A DNA stretch of 64,000 nucleotides, from NCBI GenBank assembly GCA_023213315.1, contig JAKCPI010001600.1, positions 62,001-126,000 on the forward strand, read 5' to 3'. Each line of letters starts with the position of its first letter. Positions within the stretch are counted from its first letter, which is position 1. This DNA is from Euborellia annulipes (taxonomy: Eukaryota; Arthropoda; Insecta; Dermaptera; Anisolabididae). The notes beneath the pieces were generated by a model. That model was not told the DNA's origin. It made no database searches and saw only the letters and a program-made list of their open reading frames with translations. The position numbers were made by a program, and so were the translations under genes. Shown piece by piece: positions 21,388 through 33,643 of this stretch.

Positions 21388-23986
21388 GTAAATTTGTAAT
21401 TGTTTTTTGCGTTCTAAAGTTGTAATGGCCTGCTCTCTCATCCTAGATCTCAATGACCTCTATTCTACTATCACCTTAATTTCACCTTAATTTTCTAGTT
21501 TTTTTTTTAATTTTTTTTTTCCTACTTGTCTTTCTCTTTTTTTAATGAGTGAATAAAGTTTCACCTGTTAATAAGATTTTTTTTTTTTACAGGAACAAAA
21601 CTAGTGAAGCTGAAAAAAATATTAAGAAAAAATCTACAGTAAGTAAATAAATAAATAAATAAATTACTTTGTTGTTTTTTGTGTTTTTTATTTTTTATTA
21701 TGACAAGCGATTTAGAAATTTTCAAATTTGAGAAAAAAAAAATGAGGGATTGTCGAAACATGAAATCTTGAAAAGTTAATTCAGCTGATTTAATAATAAT
21801 AAAATATTAATCTAGTCCGTTGATGGTCTTGGGCCTGGATCGTAAGTTAGTGGGTTCTCGCTTGACTGAATTCCGGTTGGACGACCTTGAGAAAGCGCGT
21901 TAAATGAATGTCGAGGAATTATAAAAAAATCCTGATTAAATATCAGTTAATGTAATTATTTTTTCTTAATTTCTTTCGATTCGATATACCAATTTGAATC
22001 TCTTATAATAAAATTTTCTTTTTTATAGCACATTAAAGTGAATTTTAAGAATTAAGGGTTAGGTGTCTTCCACATATTACGTCATGCCTTTTTTTGACCC
22101 CCTCTCCGTCACAGTTAGTCATATACAAACAACCCCCCCCCAAAAAAAAAAAAAAAAATATGTCCCAACTTTGAATTACCCCCTCCCCCTCTCCTCTTTC
22201 AACTCTATATGCCAGCTGTATTATTATTAAAAAATATTAGCTAAGTTTTGAACTGTCACATGATAATAAATTAGCGCTGCAAGCATTGGCACAAAACATA
22301 ACTAAATATCAAATAGTACTACTTACCCGACGTCGATAAATAATACGAAAAAAATTTTATAAATTCAACTTTGAACGACCTAATCCACATTTCACATTTT
22401 TTTGTTTGATGCCATAGTGTCTACTAAATCATGAATTCCAGAGAAGTACTGTACTACTATATCATGAGGAGTACTGTACTTCTCTGGAATTCATGATTTA
22501 ATAGATACTTAGGCATAAAACCAAAAAAGTGAAATATGGGTTAGGCTTTTCTGGCGCTGAAGACCTCAATTGTGATGTCACACTTAAAGAAACCCCCGGG
22601 TCCCCCATGTCCATTTTGTCCAGACCCCCCCTCCCCTAACGCGTTACGTAAATGTGGGCGACACCTTATAGGTTTATATTAGGCCTATACTTAAAAAATT
22701 TTTATTTCGGTTTTTGAAAACCTTAGTATAGTAATATAAGGTTATTAACTCAAACTACTAATCATCTTAAAATACTATTAAAAGATTAATTAATAAATTT
22801 CTATTTTAAATTATTTTAGGACAAAGAGACTAACAAGAAAAATATGCAACCACAAACAGATGGCGAAACTGCAACTCACACTAAAATAGAAGAAGTTGTC
22901 TCCAGTAAATCAAATTCCAAATTATCGCCTGAAAAACCAATGGTTATTATTGAAAAAAATGGTTTGTCGAATGAGAAAGAAGAAAAACAAAATGGAGATA
23001 GTCAAAGTAATGGAGAAAAAGAGGTAGATGAAAATAACTCAAAGAAGGATGAAAAAAAAACAGAAGAAAATAACGAAAGAGATGGAAGAGAAACACCTAT
23101 GAAACAATTAATTATACCTATAATACGAATTGAACACACAAATAATGTAAATTTAAATGAAAGTGACACTGAAAAAACTAACGATGATAAAATAAATGAG
23201 AATGAATCAGATCAATCGATTTCTATTAATGAACCAACTCCTGAAAATACTCCAGCGACTACACCAACAATCAAAACACGGAGATCAGCCAGGTTACTTC
23301 AGGATTCATTCTCTTCTTATACTGAAGAACAAGAGGAGGAAGTTGAAGAGGTTGAAGAAGAGGAAGAACAAGTTAAGCAAATAGAAGAAAAACAAGTTGA
23401 AGAAGATATAGTGGAAATACCTCCCGAGGTAGAATTGGAAGAGGAGGAGGAGGAAGACGATGATATTGAAGAGATCCAAATTGAACAACCTCCACCTTCT
23501 CTACCAAAGAGAAATGTAGAAGGATCGTCACAACCATCCTCTTCGAATTACACCTTACCAACCATTTCAGCACGACGTCCATTACGATCATCATATCCAC
23601 ACTCAGATATTATCTTAACGAAATATAAAAAGACACAATCCTTTTTATCAGAGAGCATGATCACTCATGATGGTCATGATGAGGATATTCCTAAACTAAC
23701 AAATAAAAGAAAAGCGGACTTTTCACCGGAAGCATCATTGAAAAAACCGAAAACAACATCACCAGGATTTTTTACAAGAATTGCATCTCCATTTAAATTC
23801 TTTAATAAAGAAGAGTCTTCCAGTTCGTTAAAAGAAGAAAAATCGACATCCTACATTTCAACAAAAACTGAAAAATTCATCGAAACTGATGATATTGCCA
23901 CCGAAGTTTGTGAGAAAATAACAGATGATCTAAAATCGCCCAAAGTAGCTCAACCTGTTCAGGGGAAATGGTGTCTTCTTATGTAA
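21269..23986 (+). CDS. Acidic CaaX-box protein, probably prenylated; family not recognised
   Basis: Exons 21269-21387, 21593-21638 and 22820-23986 join in frame to 443 residues. ATG 21269 sits in a good context (caaATGg) but is preceded by an acceptor-like site at 21256-21257 and open codons, so an upstream exon is possible. The protein is highly charged: a basic N terminus (KLSKKKEALERN), a long Glu/Lys/Asn region, a TRRSARLL motif near residue 208, a Glu/Asp block (about 224-276), a bipartite-like basic signal (NKRKADF...KKPK, about 349-366), then an aromatic/basic SPGFFTRIASPFKFF segment (about 369-384). It ends in CLLM, a CaaX box whose final Met favours farnesyltransferase. The layout (NLS plus farnesyl tail) resembles nuclear-envelope proteins such as lamins or insect Kugelkern. 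No rod or lamin-tail domain is seen, so that link is only a suggestion. Confidence 0.75.
21593..21638 (+). CDS. CaaX protein exon 2
   Basis: This 46-nt exon, with acceptor at 21591-21592 and donor at 21639 (gtaagt), restores phase 0. It encodes NKTSEAEKNIKKKST. Confidence 0.7.
22057..22671. mobile_element. Inverted-repeat element in the CaaX gene intron
   Basis: Outer ends (GGTGTCTTCCACATATTACG and CGTTACGTAAATGTGGGCGA, the latter followed by CACC) are imperfect complements. An inner perfect palindrome around GGAATTCATGATTTA lies at about 22425-22505. Confidence 0.65.
22820..23986 (+). CDS. CaaX protein exon 3
   Basis: Acceptor at 22818-22819; the open frame runs to TAA at 23984-23986 with the last codons TGT CTT CTT ATG (C-L-L-M). 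It is the longest uninterrupted coding stretch in the window. Confidence 0.85.
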   Translation, partial: DKETNKKNMQPQTDGETATHTKIEEVVSSKSNSKLSPEKPMVIIEKNGLSNEKEEKQNGDSQSNGEKEVDENNSKKDEKKTEENNERDGRETPMKQLIIPIIRIEHTNNVNLNESDTEKTNDDKINENESDQSISINEPTPENTPATTPTIKTRRSARLLQDSFSSYTEEQEEEVEEVEEEEEQVKQIEEKQVEEDIVEIPPEVELEEEEEEDDDIEEIQIEQPPPSLPKRNVEGSSQPSSSNYTLPTISARRPLRSSYPHSDIILTKYKKTQSFLSESMITHDGHDEDIPKLTNKRKADFSPEASLKKPKTTSPGFFTRIASPFKFFNKEESSSSLKEEKSTSYISTKTEKFIETDDIATEVCEKITDDLKSPKVAQPVQGKWCLLM

Positions 23987-24032
23987 TGTATTTGGACTCG
24001 TCTTATAAGATCTGAAAATGATCTGATTTAGT

Positions 24033-24038
24033 ATTAAA
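24033..24038 (+). terminator. Possible polyadenylation signal of the CaaX protein gene
   Basis: ATTAAA, a common variant signal, lies about 47 nt after the stop, before an A-rich tract. Weak evidence. Confidence 0.3.
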
Positions 24039-24380
24039 AGAAAAAAAAAAATCAACTCCCCTCGATTTACCCCTCCCTACATTTTGTGATTGTGATTCTA
24101 AGCTCAGTTTTACTTTCTTTTACCAGGACAAGGTTGTGCAAAATATTTTACCAAATTTTTAAAAGACTTAAAAAAACAAACAAATTTTTATTATTAATGC
24201 AATTGTTTTTATTGGCATTTTTATTTTTTTTCATGCCAAAGTCATCTCGAGATTAATTTGCAAAGGTCCGAGCATGAGTATTTAAAATCGATTAAAATTT
24301 TTATGATAACTAGGGGTTTTTTATTTTTTATTTTTTTTTTAATTAAATTTTTGTAAATAGAAAGCCAAATTAAAACACTT

Positions 24381-25178
24381 TAGTCCAAGAGCTGGCGACG
24401 AAAATGGGCAAGAGTTTTCTGAAGGTAAATATTTTCAGAATAGGTTGATTTTAGTAATGGAAAGTTACTCTAGAGTCACCACTTCCAGTACTGGGGCCTT
24501 TAGCGGGAATAAGCCGGTAAAGTTGTAAAATAATATAATAATAATAATAATTTCTAAACTGTTTTTTGAAAGCTTAAAATTTGCAGATAACAAGCAAAAA
24601 GAATATAAAATAGAAATCTAGCAGTCAGACAGTGAAATTTTGGGCCACGTGAAGTCAGCGCTAGCGTAAAACTGTCAAAAAAGTATTTTCTGAAGGCTGA
24701 AACTTGCCAAAATAATAATAAATAAGTGGTCAACTGCTATGGGAAACTACCTAAATATATCTGGTGTAACCAGATTTTTTGTGTCAAGATATATTTGTTT
24801 CTCATAGCACCTTAGTTAATTTGACCACTTGTTTATTATTATTTTGGAAAGTTTCACCCTTCAGAAAACACTTTGGATTACGATACTTTTTTGACAGTTT
24901 TGAGCTAGGGCTGACTCCACGTGCCCCAAAATTTCGCTGTCTGCCTTTTAGATTCCTATTTTATATACTTTTTGCTTGGTGTCTGCAAATTTTAAGCTTT
25001 CAGAAAACAGTTTAGAGATACTAATAAATATTACAACTTTACCGGCTTATTCCCGCCAAGGCCCCGATACTGGAAGTGCTGACTCTAGAGTATCTTTTCA
25101 TTACTAAAATGCAACCTATTCTGAAAATATTAGCCTTCAGAAAACTCTTGCCCATTTTTGTCGCCAGCTCTCCGACTA
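24381..25178. repeat. 798-bp palindrome
   Basis: Two arms of roughly 370 bp are complementary with scattered differences. The centre (24755-24795) has the TCTGGTGTAACCAGATTTTT hairpin shared with repeat family R1. Open frames here mirror each other and are not genes. Confidence 0.85.
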
Positions 25179-26873
25179 CTTATTCAGTTTCCCGATTGTT
25201 TCCATTTCTTTCCATCAATATTTCTAAAGTTTAAATTGATAACAATAAATAAAAATCATTTGGCACGACGACCTATGTAGGAGGTTTCTCACTTAAGTAA
25301 ATAAAAGTGCTAATAAGATTTTATTGTTATTATTCTCATTATTATTTTAAAAATTGTTTCCGACTTCAACCTTGATCCTTCCAATTTCATTTTAAAAACG
25401 TGTTTTCAAATTTTGATGAAAAATAGGCTATAATAGATCATATTTTATCCATGACATCATTATAATAATGTACAATTATTTTTAAAATTTCTAATTTTGT
25501 TTATTTTTTTCTACATAAAATATATTGTTCTTATATGAAGTCATTTTATTTGATATTGTATAATATATATACACATGTAGTTATTAGTGTTTTTTGTTTT
25601 TAGTTATTCATCGTTAGATTAATCTTTATTTGGTCCGTCTCTTACTATAGGAAAATATAAATGTTTAATTATATTATTATTATCATCTTTTGTAATATAT
25701 ACATTTATATGTATTTATCATTTTAAATGGAATTTAAAATTCAAATCTTTAGAAAAATTAAATTTTTTTAAAACAAATACTCTTGTGTTTTTAATATTTT
25801 ATCATTTTTTTCATCGATATTTACTGTTTTGCATCTTTTTAGAATTATTTTGTATATATATAAATTTGAAAATAGTTAATATTTTACTATGTGCACTGTG
25901 AGTCAATATTAAAGCTACACCTCAAACTTTTTTTCAAATGATTATTTCTTGTTTCAAAAAATGGAAACAGGTGGTTCAGCTATTTAGACCCCATACCCAT
26001 TTACTTGATTTGAAATAAATTTTTGTTACATGAGGTGCAATATTAGCCCTTTCTGTACAGTTTGTGACAACATTAAGGAAACGTCATGCCGCTTCTCATG
26101 TGAATATTTCATTGTTTAAAAAAAAAAATATGGCAAATTAAAATTTTTTAAACTTCTGTTCGAGTACAAAAGAATTCCAATAAATGTTTCGATCTTTATT
26201 TATAAAAACAACGAAATAATCACATGAACAAACGCCTGGGTTCTTTAATATTGTCTGTCTTTGTATCAGTGTCGTAGCCAGAAATTTTTTCGGGAATAGG
26301 ATGGTTTGGACGTTTCGGGCATTAGCCCGTAAAATGAATAAAAATTTTAAAGAATATAAATATTTTTAATAATTGCAAACACCGTTTAAAATTTTAAGAC
26401 TATATATTTCTTTATTTTATATCCGAGACGTCAAGGTTTGGATGCTACTCGCTCGCAATTTAAGAAAAGGATTTGAACCTTCAGCTCTTCCCCTCTGATT
26501 GGCCTTGAAGAATATAATTAAAAAGTTGATAAATACATTTGATTAAATTTATCTAAAAGGATGAATATGTTTTTTTACTTTGAATCATTACTCAAAAAAA
26601 TCCAATTTTCAGTAAATTTAAATAAGAAAGGATTGATTATAAATACATCTCTCAGATGCCGGAAAAAATCTAACAATTTCAGATATATATTTAAGAGAGG
26701 TTGGTGGATTCAAGGAGGGATTGGCAAATAATGATTTATTTATTATAGTTTAGTTCAGGATTTAAATTAGAATTAATAAAGAACTTTAGTAAAATTAAAA
26801 TCATAATATTATTTTTTTCTGACCAAAGTGAGGTGAGGGCCTCGGCACCCCCTCTCCTCTGGTTAGGCTAATG
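25179..26873. other. Intergenic, AT-rich
   Basis: No gene seen. A G-run MITE end (CAGTGTCGTAGCCAG) lies at about 26270. Confidence 0.4.
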
Positions 26874-27724
26874 CAGTGGTTCCCAACCTTTTTTGACCCA
26901 TCGCCCCTTTCTGGAGGTTGACTAACCCCTATCGCCCCCCTTTACATTTTCATTGTTTGCCTAATTTTAATTTGAAGTAAAGTGTAAATAATAAAGCAGT
27001 TTTATTATTTTAAACAATTTTATTACCGTAGGCCTATATACAGGGCCGCAGACAGACTTGACATGTCCCGGGGCTACTTGTAATACGCCCCCCCAAAAAA
27101 AAAGTTTTTTTTAGTATGTAAAAGGCTATTGTGGCCTTCATGCCAACAATTTTTTACACAGTTTTTGACACAACTTTTGAAATAGTTATACATAGCTTAC
27201 AATATTTATTTAAATAAAGTTATATAAAATTTTTCAAAATTTCCTAAACAAAGAGTTACAAAGTTTTAATTTATCGAGGCCAGATCTGGACAGAGGATTT
27301 CGGGGGAATCTGGGGGTATGGAAAATTTTTGAAAATTAGCACTGAAATCTGCATTTTTAGCTATCTTGAGTCGTGAAAAGATCAAACTTGATTTGAGCTT
27401 AAAGGGCCGGGCCCCTGAGAAAAAAAAATTCAAGAAAATGATTTTTAAATTGAAATTTAAGATTTGAGCTAAAAGTGACGTTTCAATTCTAGATTGGAAT
27501 TATCTTCAGACTATTTTATTTTTATGATAATATTTTGTCCTCTTCTATCCTGACCATCCTGTAAATAGGAGATTTTTCTCTTTGATTTTTATTTTTTAAA
27601 TTTTAGTAAACTAATAATTTTCTCCCTTTGAATACTCATCGCCCCCCAATCGCCCCCCGCTTATTTATCGCCCCCCTGAAAACCCAAATCCCCCTTGGGG
27701 GCGATCGCAGGTTGGGAACCACTG
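26874..27724. mobile_element. Non-autonomous hAT element, 851 bp, perfect 8-bp target duplication
   Basis: Ends CAGTGGTTCCCAACCT and GGTTGGGAACCACTG are classic hAT-type inverted repeats. GGCTAATG occurs at both 26866-26873 and 27725-27732. No transposase frame inside. Confidence 0.93.
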
Positions 27725-27857
27725 GGCTAATGTATATATATATGTACATTTTATCCCCCTCACGATATTACTCTTTCTTTTTTATTCATAGAAAAATTGA
27801 TATCTTGAGAAAAAATTCTTTTTGGGACCTCAGGACCTCGATAGTTTGAAGTGTATG

Positions 27858-28068
27858 CAGTAGCGTATCCAGGTGGGGGTGGAGGGAGGCGCTCGCCTCT
27901 CCCCCTCCCCCCGCCCCAGAGGCATCAAGCTTTTGGCGCCCCTCGCGCATCCGCTTTTTTCCAAAATCTCGGGCTTTCTTTTTGGAAAAAAAAAGATCGA
28001 ACGTAAAACGGCGCCCCAGTTGAGCTTCGCCCCTTCCGTCCCCAAAGGCTAGTTACGCCGCTCCGCTG
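27858..28068. mobile_element. hAT-like MITE, 211 bp
   Basis: Starts CAGTAGCGTATCCAGG and ends near TTACGCCGCT...CTG. Flanks AGTGTATG and AGTGGATG match in 7 of 8. Same family as 41428-41654, opposite orientation. Confidence 0.8.
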
Positions 28069-28091
28069 AGTGGATGGAAATCAACTCCGCC

Positions 28092-28274
28092 CAGGGCCGG
28101 AACTACGAGATTTTTAGGGGGGGGGGGGCAAAATTTAATTTGCCGCCCCCTCCGTAAAATATCATTTTACCTTTTTTTTTAGTAAATCTTTCTTTAATTG
28201 CCGCCCCCTGATATCTGCCGCCCGGGGCACATGCACCCACTGCCCCCCTCCCCCCCCCCCTAGATCCGGCCCTG
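28092..28274. mobile_element. hAT-like MITE, 183 bp
   Basis: Ends CAGGGCCGGA and TCCGGCCCTG. ACTCCGCC is duplicated at 28084-28091 and 28275-28282. Only 15 bp separates it from the preceding MITE's duplication site. Confidence 0.9.
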
Positions 28275-28617
28275 ACTCCGCCTATGTATAGATAAGGTGA
28301 TGTTAAAATCAATGAGAAATAATTCAAAATATAGAAAAGGTACCTATATAAGTAGTTTAAACTAACTTTGCCCACCCACTATTCAAGAAAAAAATATTCC
28401 CCCCCCAATGGTCCAATGTTTTACATATTATATAGCATTTTAATCGGGAGAAAGTCTAGTTTCTGAATATATAAAAAAAATTATAGGTTATGTAAGAAAA
28501 AAATATTGGTCCAACCTACGGTTAATGGGCAAAGTTAAAAAGCCGGATGGGAGAAAAAAGCATTTGGGACTACCGAAGATAAAAGATTGGTCATAACCAG
28601 TATTGAATATATATATT

Positions 28618-28757
28618 TGGGGTCCAGACATTCTTATTTTATTTAGCCATTTAGTATCCAAATGGCTTAAATAAAATCATCGGACTGCCTGGGATTCGAA
28701 CCCGCGACCATTGGTATGCACGGCCAGCAGCCCTTACACCAAGGCCAAGGGCAAGCT
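28618..28757 (-). mobile_element. tRNA-headed SINE, copy 1
   Basis: On the minus strand, a tRNA-like head with perfect box B (GGTTCGAATCC) ends GGCAGTCCG. A body follows with the hairpin CCATTTGG...CCAAATGG. Copies at 60685-60822 and 62253-62378. Confidence 0.75.
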
Positions 28758-31412
28758 TGTAATTTAAATTGAACGCTATTTTCTAAAAGAGCCTAACATT
28801 AAGGAAGATGAAGAAAATAGACTATGCCTAACATTAAAAAGTTTGCTCTATCGACGCTTGAGGCGCCACTAATCAAGGACGCCTTGTAATTATGCAAAAT
28901 CTTTCAGAAATGGATATAAGGAAACCTATTCAATAGGGGATTTATTCATGTTCATTATAATCTTATTCAACAAATAAGAAATGAGACCCTCCCAGGTGAA
29001 AAAATTTATTTCAATTGATTTGGCTTCCAAATGGTCTCAGATGCCGAAAAAGAAAGTATATTACGTATAAAAAATAAATTAAAATTTTCACTAACAAAGA
29101 AATCCAATCTGAAATAAAAAAAAAAACAGATTATTAATTGTCTCGGAAATATCATTACGTTCTTTACGTGTATACCATACCACTACAAACTCTATACCAA
29201 AAGAAATCGTAGAATCCTTAAATTGGAAAGGAAATATTTTATTCTAAATTATATCTTTCTATAATCATAATTTATTTATACAACAAAAAATATATATATA
29301 TAAAAATTTTTGTAAAAAAAAAAAGAAAAACTTAATTCCCTACTTTTTTTGTATTTTTTTTTTCTTTTTGTGACAATTACAAATAAACTACTTGAAAAAG
29401 TGAGACATTTGTATACTAGATAACAATTTGTATTATAGAATAACAATTTTATTTGTTATTTAACATGGTCAGGATTTATTTATATTTAATTTGACAACAA
29501 TCTACAATAACAATTTTTCTTATTTATTAAGAGAAATACATATAACCATCAGCCATCAAGGAAATTAATAAATATATTTATTTATATATATTTTTATATA
29601 ATATTATAACTAACTTGAAATTATAAGGAGATAAGAAATTTAAAATTTTAAAGCATTTTTTTTTTTATTATAATATTAATAATGAATACTGATAATGAGA
29701 TATTTGGTATTAATCACAACATTTACTCAAGATGTTAAAACAAAAATTTTATTGCTTTTTGTTTTTGAGAAAATTTATTCTTTATAAAAAAAAATGAATA
29801 TTTCGAAAGTAGAGCTTAAAAAAAGACTTTTCTTGTATTTATTGCTTTTAAATATTTAATAGAGGAGAGGATATATGATTTGATTTGAAATTGGAAAAAA
29901 AAAATACATTATTGTCTAGAAACGTAAAAAAGTGTCTCAAGAAATAAATGGTAACAGGTCATTTTATAAATTTTATAAATATTTTTATTTAATTATGTTC
30001 CGCATATCGATCCCATTTCTAAGGGATCAGTCTTTTTTTTTTATTCGATTTAGTTTTATTTTTTCATTATTTCTTTTAGTTTTTGAAAATTTTATTTTAT
30101 TATACATTTTTTTTTTTTTTTTTTTTTTGGCAATAACCAGATCGCTGGCCAATAACTAATTTTCTCAATCATACTAAGAACGTTACAAGTTCTCATATCA
30201 AGGGAGAATTTAACTATTTAATTTTCAGCTGGAAAGAGTTAAGACTCGGATCCAGCAGGCGAGATAAATAAAAATACAGAGATATCTTTAAAAAATTCCT
30301 AAATAAAAATAAATTTTTGACTGCTTTCTATCTAGCGGAGGGAGCCATGAGATAAAATATTTTTATTTATTTTATTCCCCAGGAGTCATCTAAAATATTT
30401 TCCGAATTTAGAATTTAAATTTTTATTCAAAATAAATTTATAATCCTTGATCAAATGGTTGATTTGGCGAGGACACATAAAAAAAAATTATATTCTATTT
30501 AGGCTCTCTTACTATCATCACTCATTATTTAACATAAGTGTTCATTTTTTGCATATTTTTTTAAGTATTGTATGTTCTATATATTATTTAAAAATTCTAA
30601 TTTAGTTTAAGTTTCAGTATTTTGTTTATTATGTCGCCAGCAGCATTGGCGAGTATGGGGGGGGGGGGGGGGGGATTTGAACAAACAAAAAAATTCTATA
30701 AATCCCTAATATCCAGTTAAAGCTAAAGAGAGGTGAGAGTTTTAGGACTCGTATAGCCCTTACAGTCGCTACGCAAAGGGTCAAGTGTGGTCCAAGACCT
30801 GAAGTGGCTACTAATCAAATGAAATAAAAAGAGACGGGATCTAAATGGCTTTAAATGCCGAAAAAAACCCTGTTGGGACAGGGCTTAGCAAGAAACTCTG
30901 AAATGTTTAGGTTTTCTCGAAATGTCTTGGTTTTCTATCTTTGAGTAGGCCCTACGTGATGACCATGAGTTGGCCGAGCTAAAGATGGTATTTTTCTGCT
31001 CATTTTATGTTAGCTTTTACCCTTTTTCAAGCATGACTTATTTCTACTCTCCCTGTTGCGTCTCTTTTTAAAATTTAACATGCCAATCCCACCTAGAGTT
31101 AAAGAAATAAAAAATTTTTTCACGAGAAAAAAAAAATTTATTTTTCTTGAGGAAAGTTTTTTAATGAAAAGATAATAATAATAAATAATAATCTCTGTAT
31201 ATATTAATTGCACCCCCCTCTCGTCCTAACGAGGTGTTTGGCTACGCCCATGAATTAGACCGATATAGCACTGAGATCAAATAGACGACCCTCCCCCTCT
31301 CATTGTCATTGATTGAAGTTGCAGAAATAGCAAATTTATAAATGAGATATCGGTAAATGTTGATAAGGGGTCTAAACACTAAACCAAGGTGAGAAAGGTT
31401 AGGGATATTATA
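28758..31412. other. Intergenic, AT-rich
   Basis: Holds SINE-body fragments (AGATGCCGAAAAAGAAAG near 29040; GATCTAAATGGCTTTAAATG near 30838), an 18-G run at 30657-30674, and the end of a TACGCCCATG-type element near 31200-31250. No gene seen. Confidence 0.45.
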
Positions 31413-31626
31413 CGGACGATGTTATGCATGAAGGAACCAATCGCCATTATGATCGAAATTGAGATAAGACCGCCATCTTGTATGGAAAAAGAAGAAATAA
31501 GAAAAAAAGTCATTGCCATTTTTTTTTTACAAGTGTTTACTTTGTTTATAAGTGTGCAAATTAAATGTCCCTTATCTCGGAATTAGGATAATGGCACTTG
31601 GTTCCTTCATGCATAACATCGTTCAT
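31413..31626. repeat. Inverted repeat of about 214 bp
   Basis: Arms with CGATGTTATGCATGAAGGAA and its complement, followed by CCATTAT, flank a central segment of about 130 bp. Confidence 0.75.
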
Positions 31627-32769
31627 ACTTAATTATTATGAACAAGTTTAAAGAGAGCCTATCCGATCCTCATTCAACAATAGACTCCGCCTGCTCCACC
31701 TCTCGACGGCTCGGACTTCAAATTCAATTTTAAAACAATAGCCTAGGTAAAATAAAAAATATAATTTCATAAAATATATATCCTTAAAAATCGGCGAGTT
31801 ATTTTTATTGAATTGTTGCTGAAAAAAAAAAGATTTTATTTAATCCTAAAATTGACGAGAAAAATTTTTTCCAGTGTATTTTTGGTTAAACCAAATTACG
31901 TATTTTTTTATATATATTATAAATTGACAATATTTTGAGTTTATATATTCTTTTTACATATAGTATAATAAATTTTGAAATATTTATTAATTGATATATT
32001 TTATTGCTCTACTGTTTCTTGTTCACTGGTTTAATTTGACATGTTTCTACTTTTAATTTAAAAATAAATAAGTAGTGCTTTATCTTGAATAAATGTTAGT
32101 TTTATTATTTATAAATCAGGATTATTCATTTTTGTCTTTTTTTTTTTGTAATTAAACTCTAAACACATCTAAAAACTAGTATTTAATGGACATTGGAATG
32201 TTAAGGCTATTCATTATTGTCTTATGTTTCAATGAGGAATCACGACTCCCTCCGTTAAATATAATAATATTAATAATAATCACCAATATAATAATAATAA
32301 TAATATGGGTTTTTTATAAGTACACAACATTATTTATTTATAGACAAATTATTCTACATCACATAAAATAGGGGAATCTCAAAATTTAAAATTGGTGTAG
32401 TAGTGGAATTTTTTTTTTTTTTGTTACTTTTTCTATTATATCACACGACATTTATTTGATATTAAAATATTTTTTTTTTATTGTAAATATTTTGAATTTT
32501 CAAATTAAAAAAAATAGCTGGTCAACTCTGATTTAGCTTCACCGCCGTAGCTTAGTGGTAGGGGGTTGCGTCTTGTGCTAGGGGTCAAGTGCAAGCATCC
32601 CATCTCATACCACATTCAATGTGAAAATGAATTTGCAAGCATGGGCGTAGCAAGACATCTTGATAGGGGGGGGGGCAACCACTCGTTAGGACGAGAGGGG
32701 GGGTATGCAATTAATATATACATACATATATTATTAATTATTTTTCTTATATAATCTCATTTAAAATAA

Positions 32770-33345
32770 AAATCTGGTGTGACTGGTTGTGCCAGATTTT
32801 TTGTGTCGAGATATATTTAGTTTCCGACAGTAGGCCAACGGAACATTCGAGCGATGTAAAATTTATAAGTATGGGAAAATATTTTATATTTTGTTACCAT
32901 GGCAACTATTACTCCTATCTTTCCTCTGAAGCACAAGAATAAAATGTGCTTCAAACAATTTTCAGAGCAAAATGAGAATATACATTTTAAAGAGAATCTA
33001 AAAAATAATTGATTTATGAATTTTAAACAAAATCGTTGGAGCGAATTTTGAGATAATGGAAAAAACTGCAAAAGTACATAAGTACTAATACTCTTTGGCC
33101 GATTTTGTTCAAAAGCTTCGTGTCACGTCCCATGGGGTGCCTAACTTAAATATAAAATTTCAAATTCCTAGCTCTTTTCGTTCTTGAGATATTTTGTTCA
33201 CAAACAGACAAACAGACAGATCATGTTGCGAAAACCACTTTTTTGGACTCAGGGGCCTCAAAACGTGTATATCCATCAAAATCTCGACATCGAATTTTTG
33301 ACATGAATCCAATACTTTCTCTCTCTGCATATTAACACATACTTT
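32770..33345. repeat. Dispersed repeat family R1, copy 2
   Basis: Follows 8843-9450 through the same ordered blocks (TCTGGTGTGACTGG, GTTACCATGGCAAC, GACATGAATCCAATACTTTC). The central hairpin is shorter here. Confidence 0.7.
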
Positions 33346-33351
33346 ATTGAC

Positions 33352-33410
33352 TTGTTTAGTGAGAATGATTTTACATCTCTCGAATGTGTTCATTCTCACT
33401 AAACAAGTCA
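33352..33410. repeat. Hairpin
   Basis: ACTTGTTTAGTGAGAATGA and its complement (from CATTCTCAC) form arms around about 20 nt. Confidence 0.75.
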
Positions 33411-33474
33411 ATGAGCAACTCACCCATAAACAGAGTACATAATAAATGTATTGTGCCCTTTTGATAACTCCGGA

Positions 33475-33550
33475 ACAGATATAATTTCAAAGACTGATGA
33501 TGGGAGAATAAAGTTTTCCCGAAACGTCTCTGTAATTGTAATAAAATTGG
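33475..33550 (+). ncRNA. Hammerhead ribozyme-like motif, copy 3
   Basis: Core CUGAUGA at 33494-33500, one extra U, helix II GGGAGAA/UUUUCCC around a five-base loop, GAAAC at 33521-33525, GUC at 33526-33528. Helix I starts with AGA/UCU (33491-33493 with 33529-33531). Confidence 0.58.
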
Positions 33551-33643
33551 AGGCTTTGATTTTTGGCTGCTCCTGTTCCCTCTTTGAGTGGAAATATTTC
33601 TACTCGAATGCTATTTATTTATACCCAATCGCTATTTCAATTG

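Noticed and set aside
26285..26335. Another hammerhead on the minus strand (GGGC UAAU GCCC GAAACGUC)
   Set aside because: Helix II and GAAACGUC are present but no CUGANGA-like box precedes them.
8811..33071. Similar small proteins on the minus strand at 8811-9149 and 32817-33071
   Set aside because: They fall within two copies of repeat R1 and are explained by nucleotide similarity; frames diverge at the ends.
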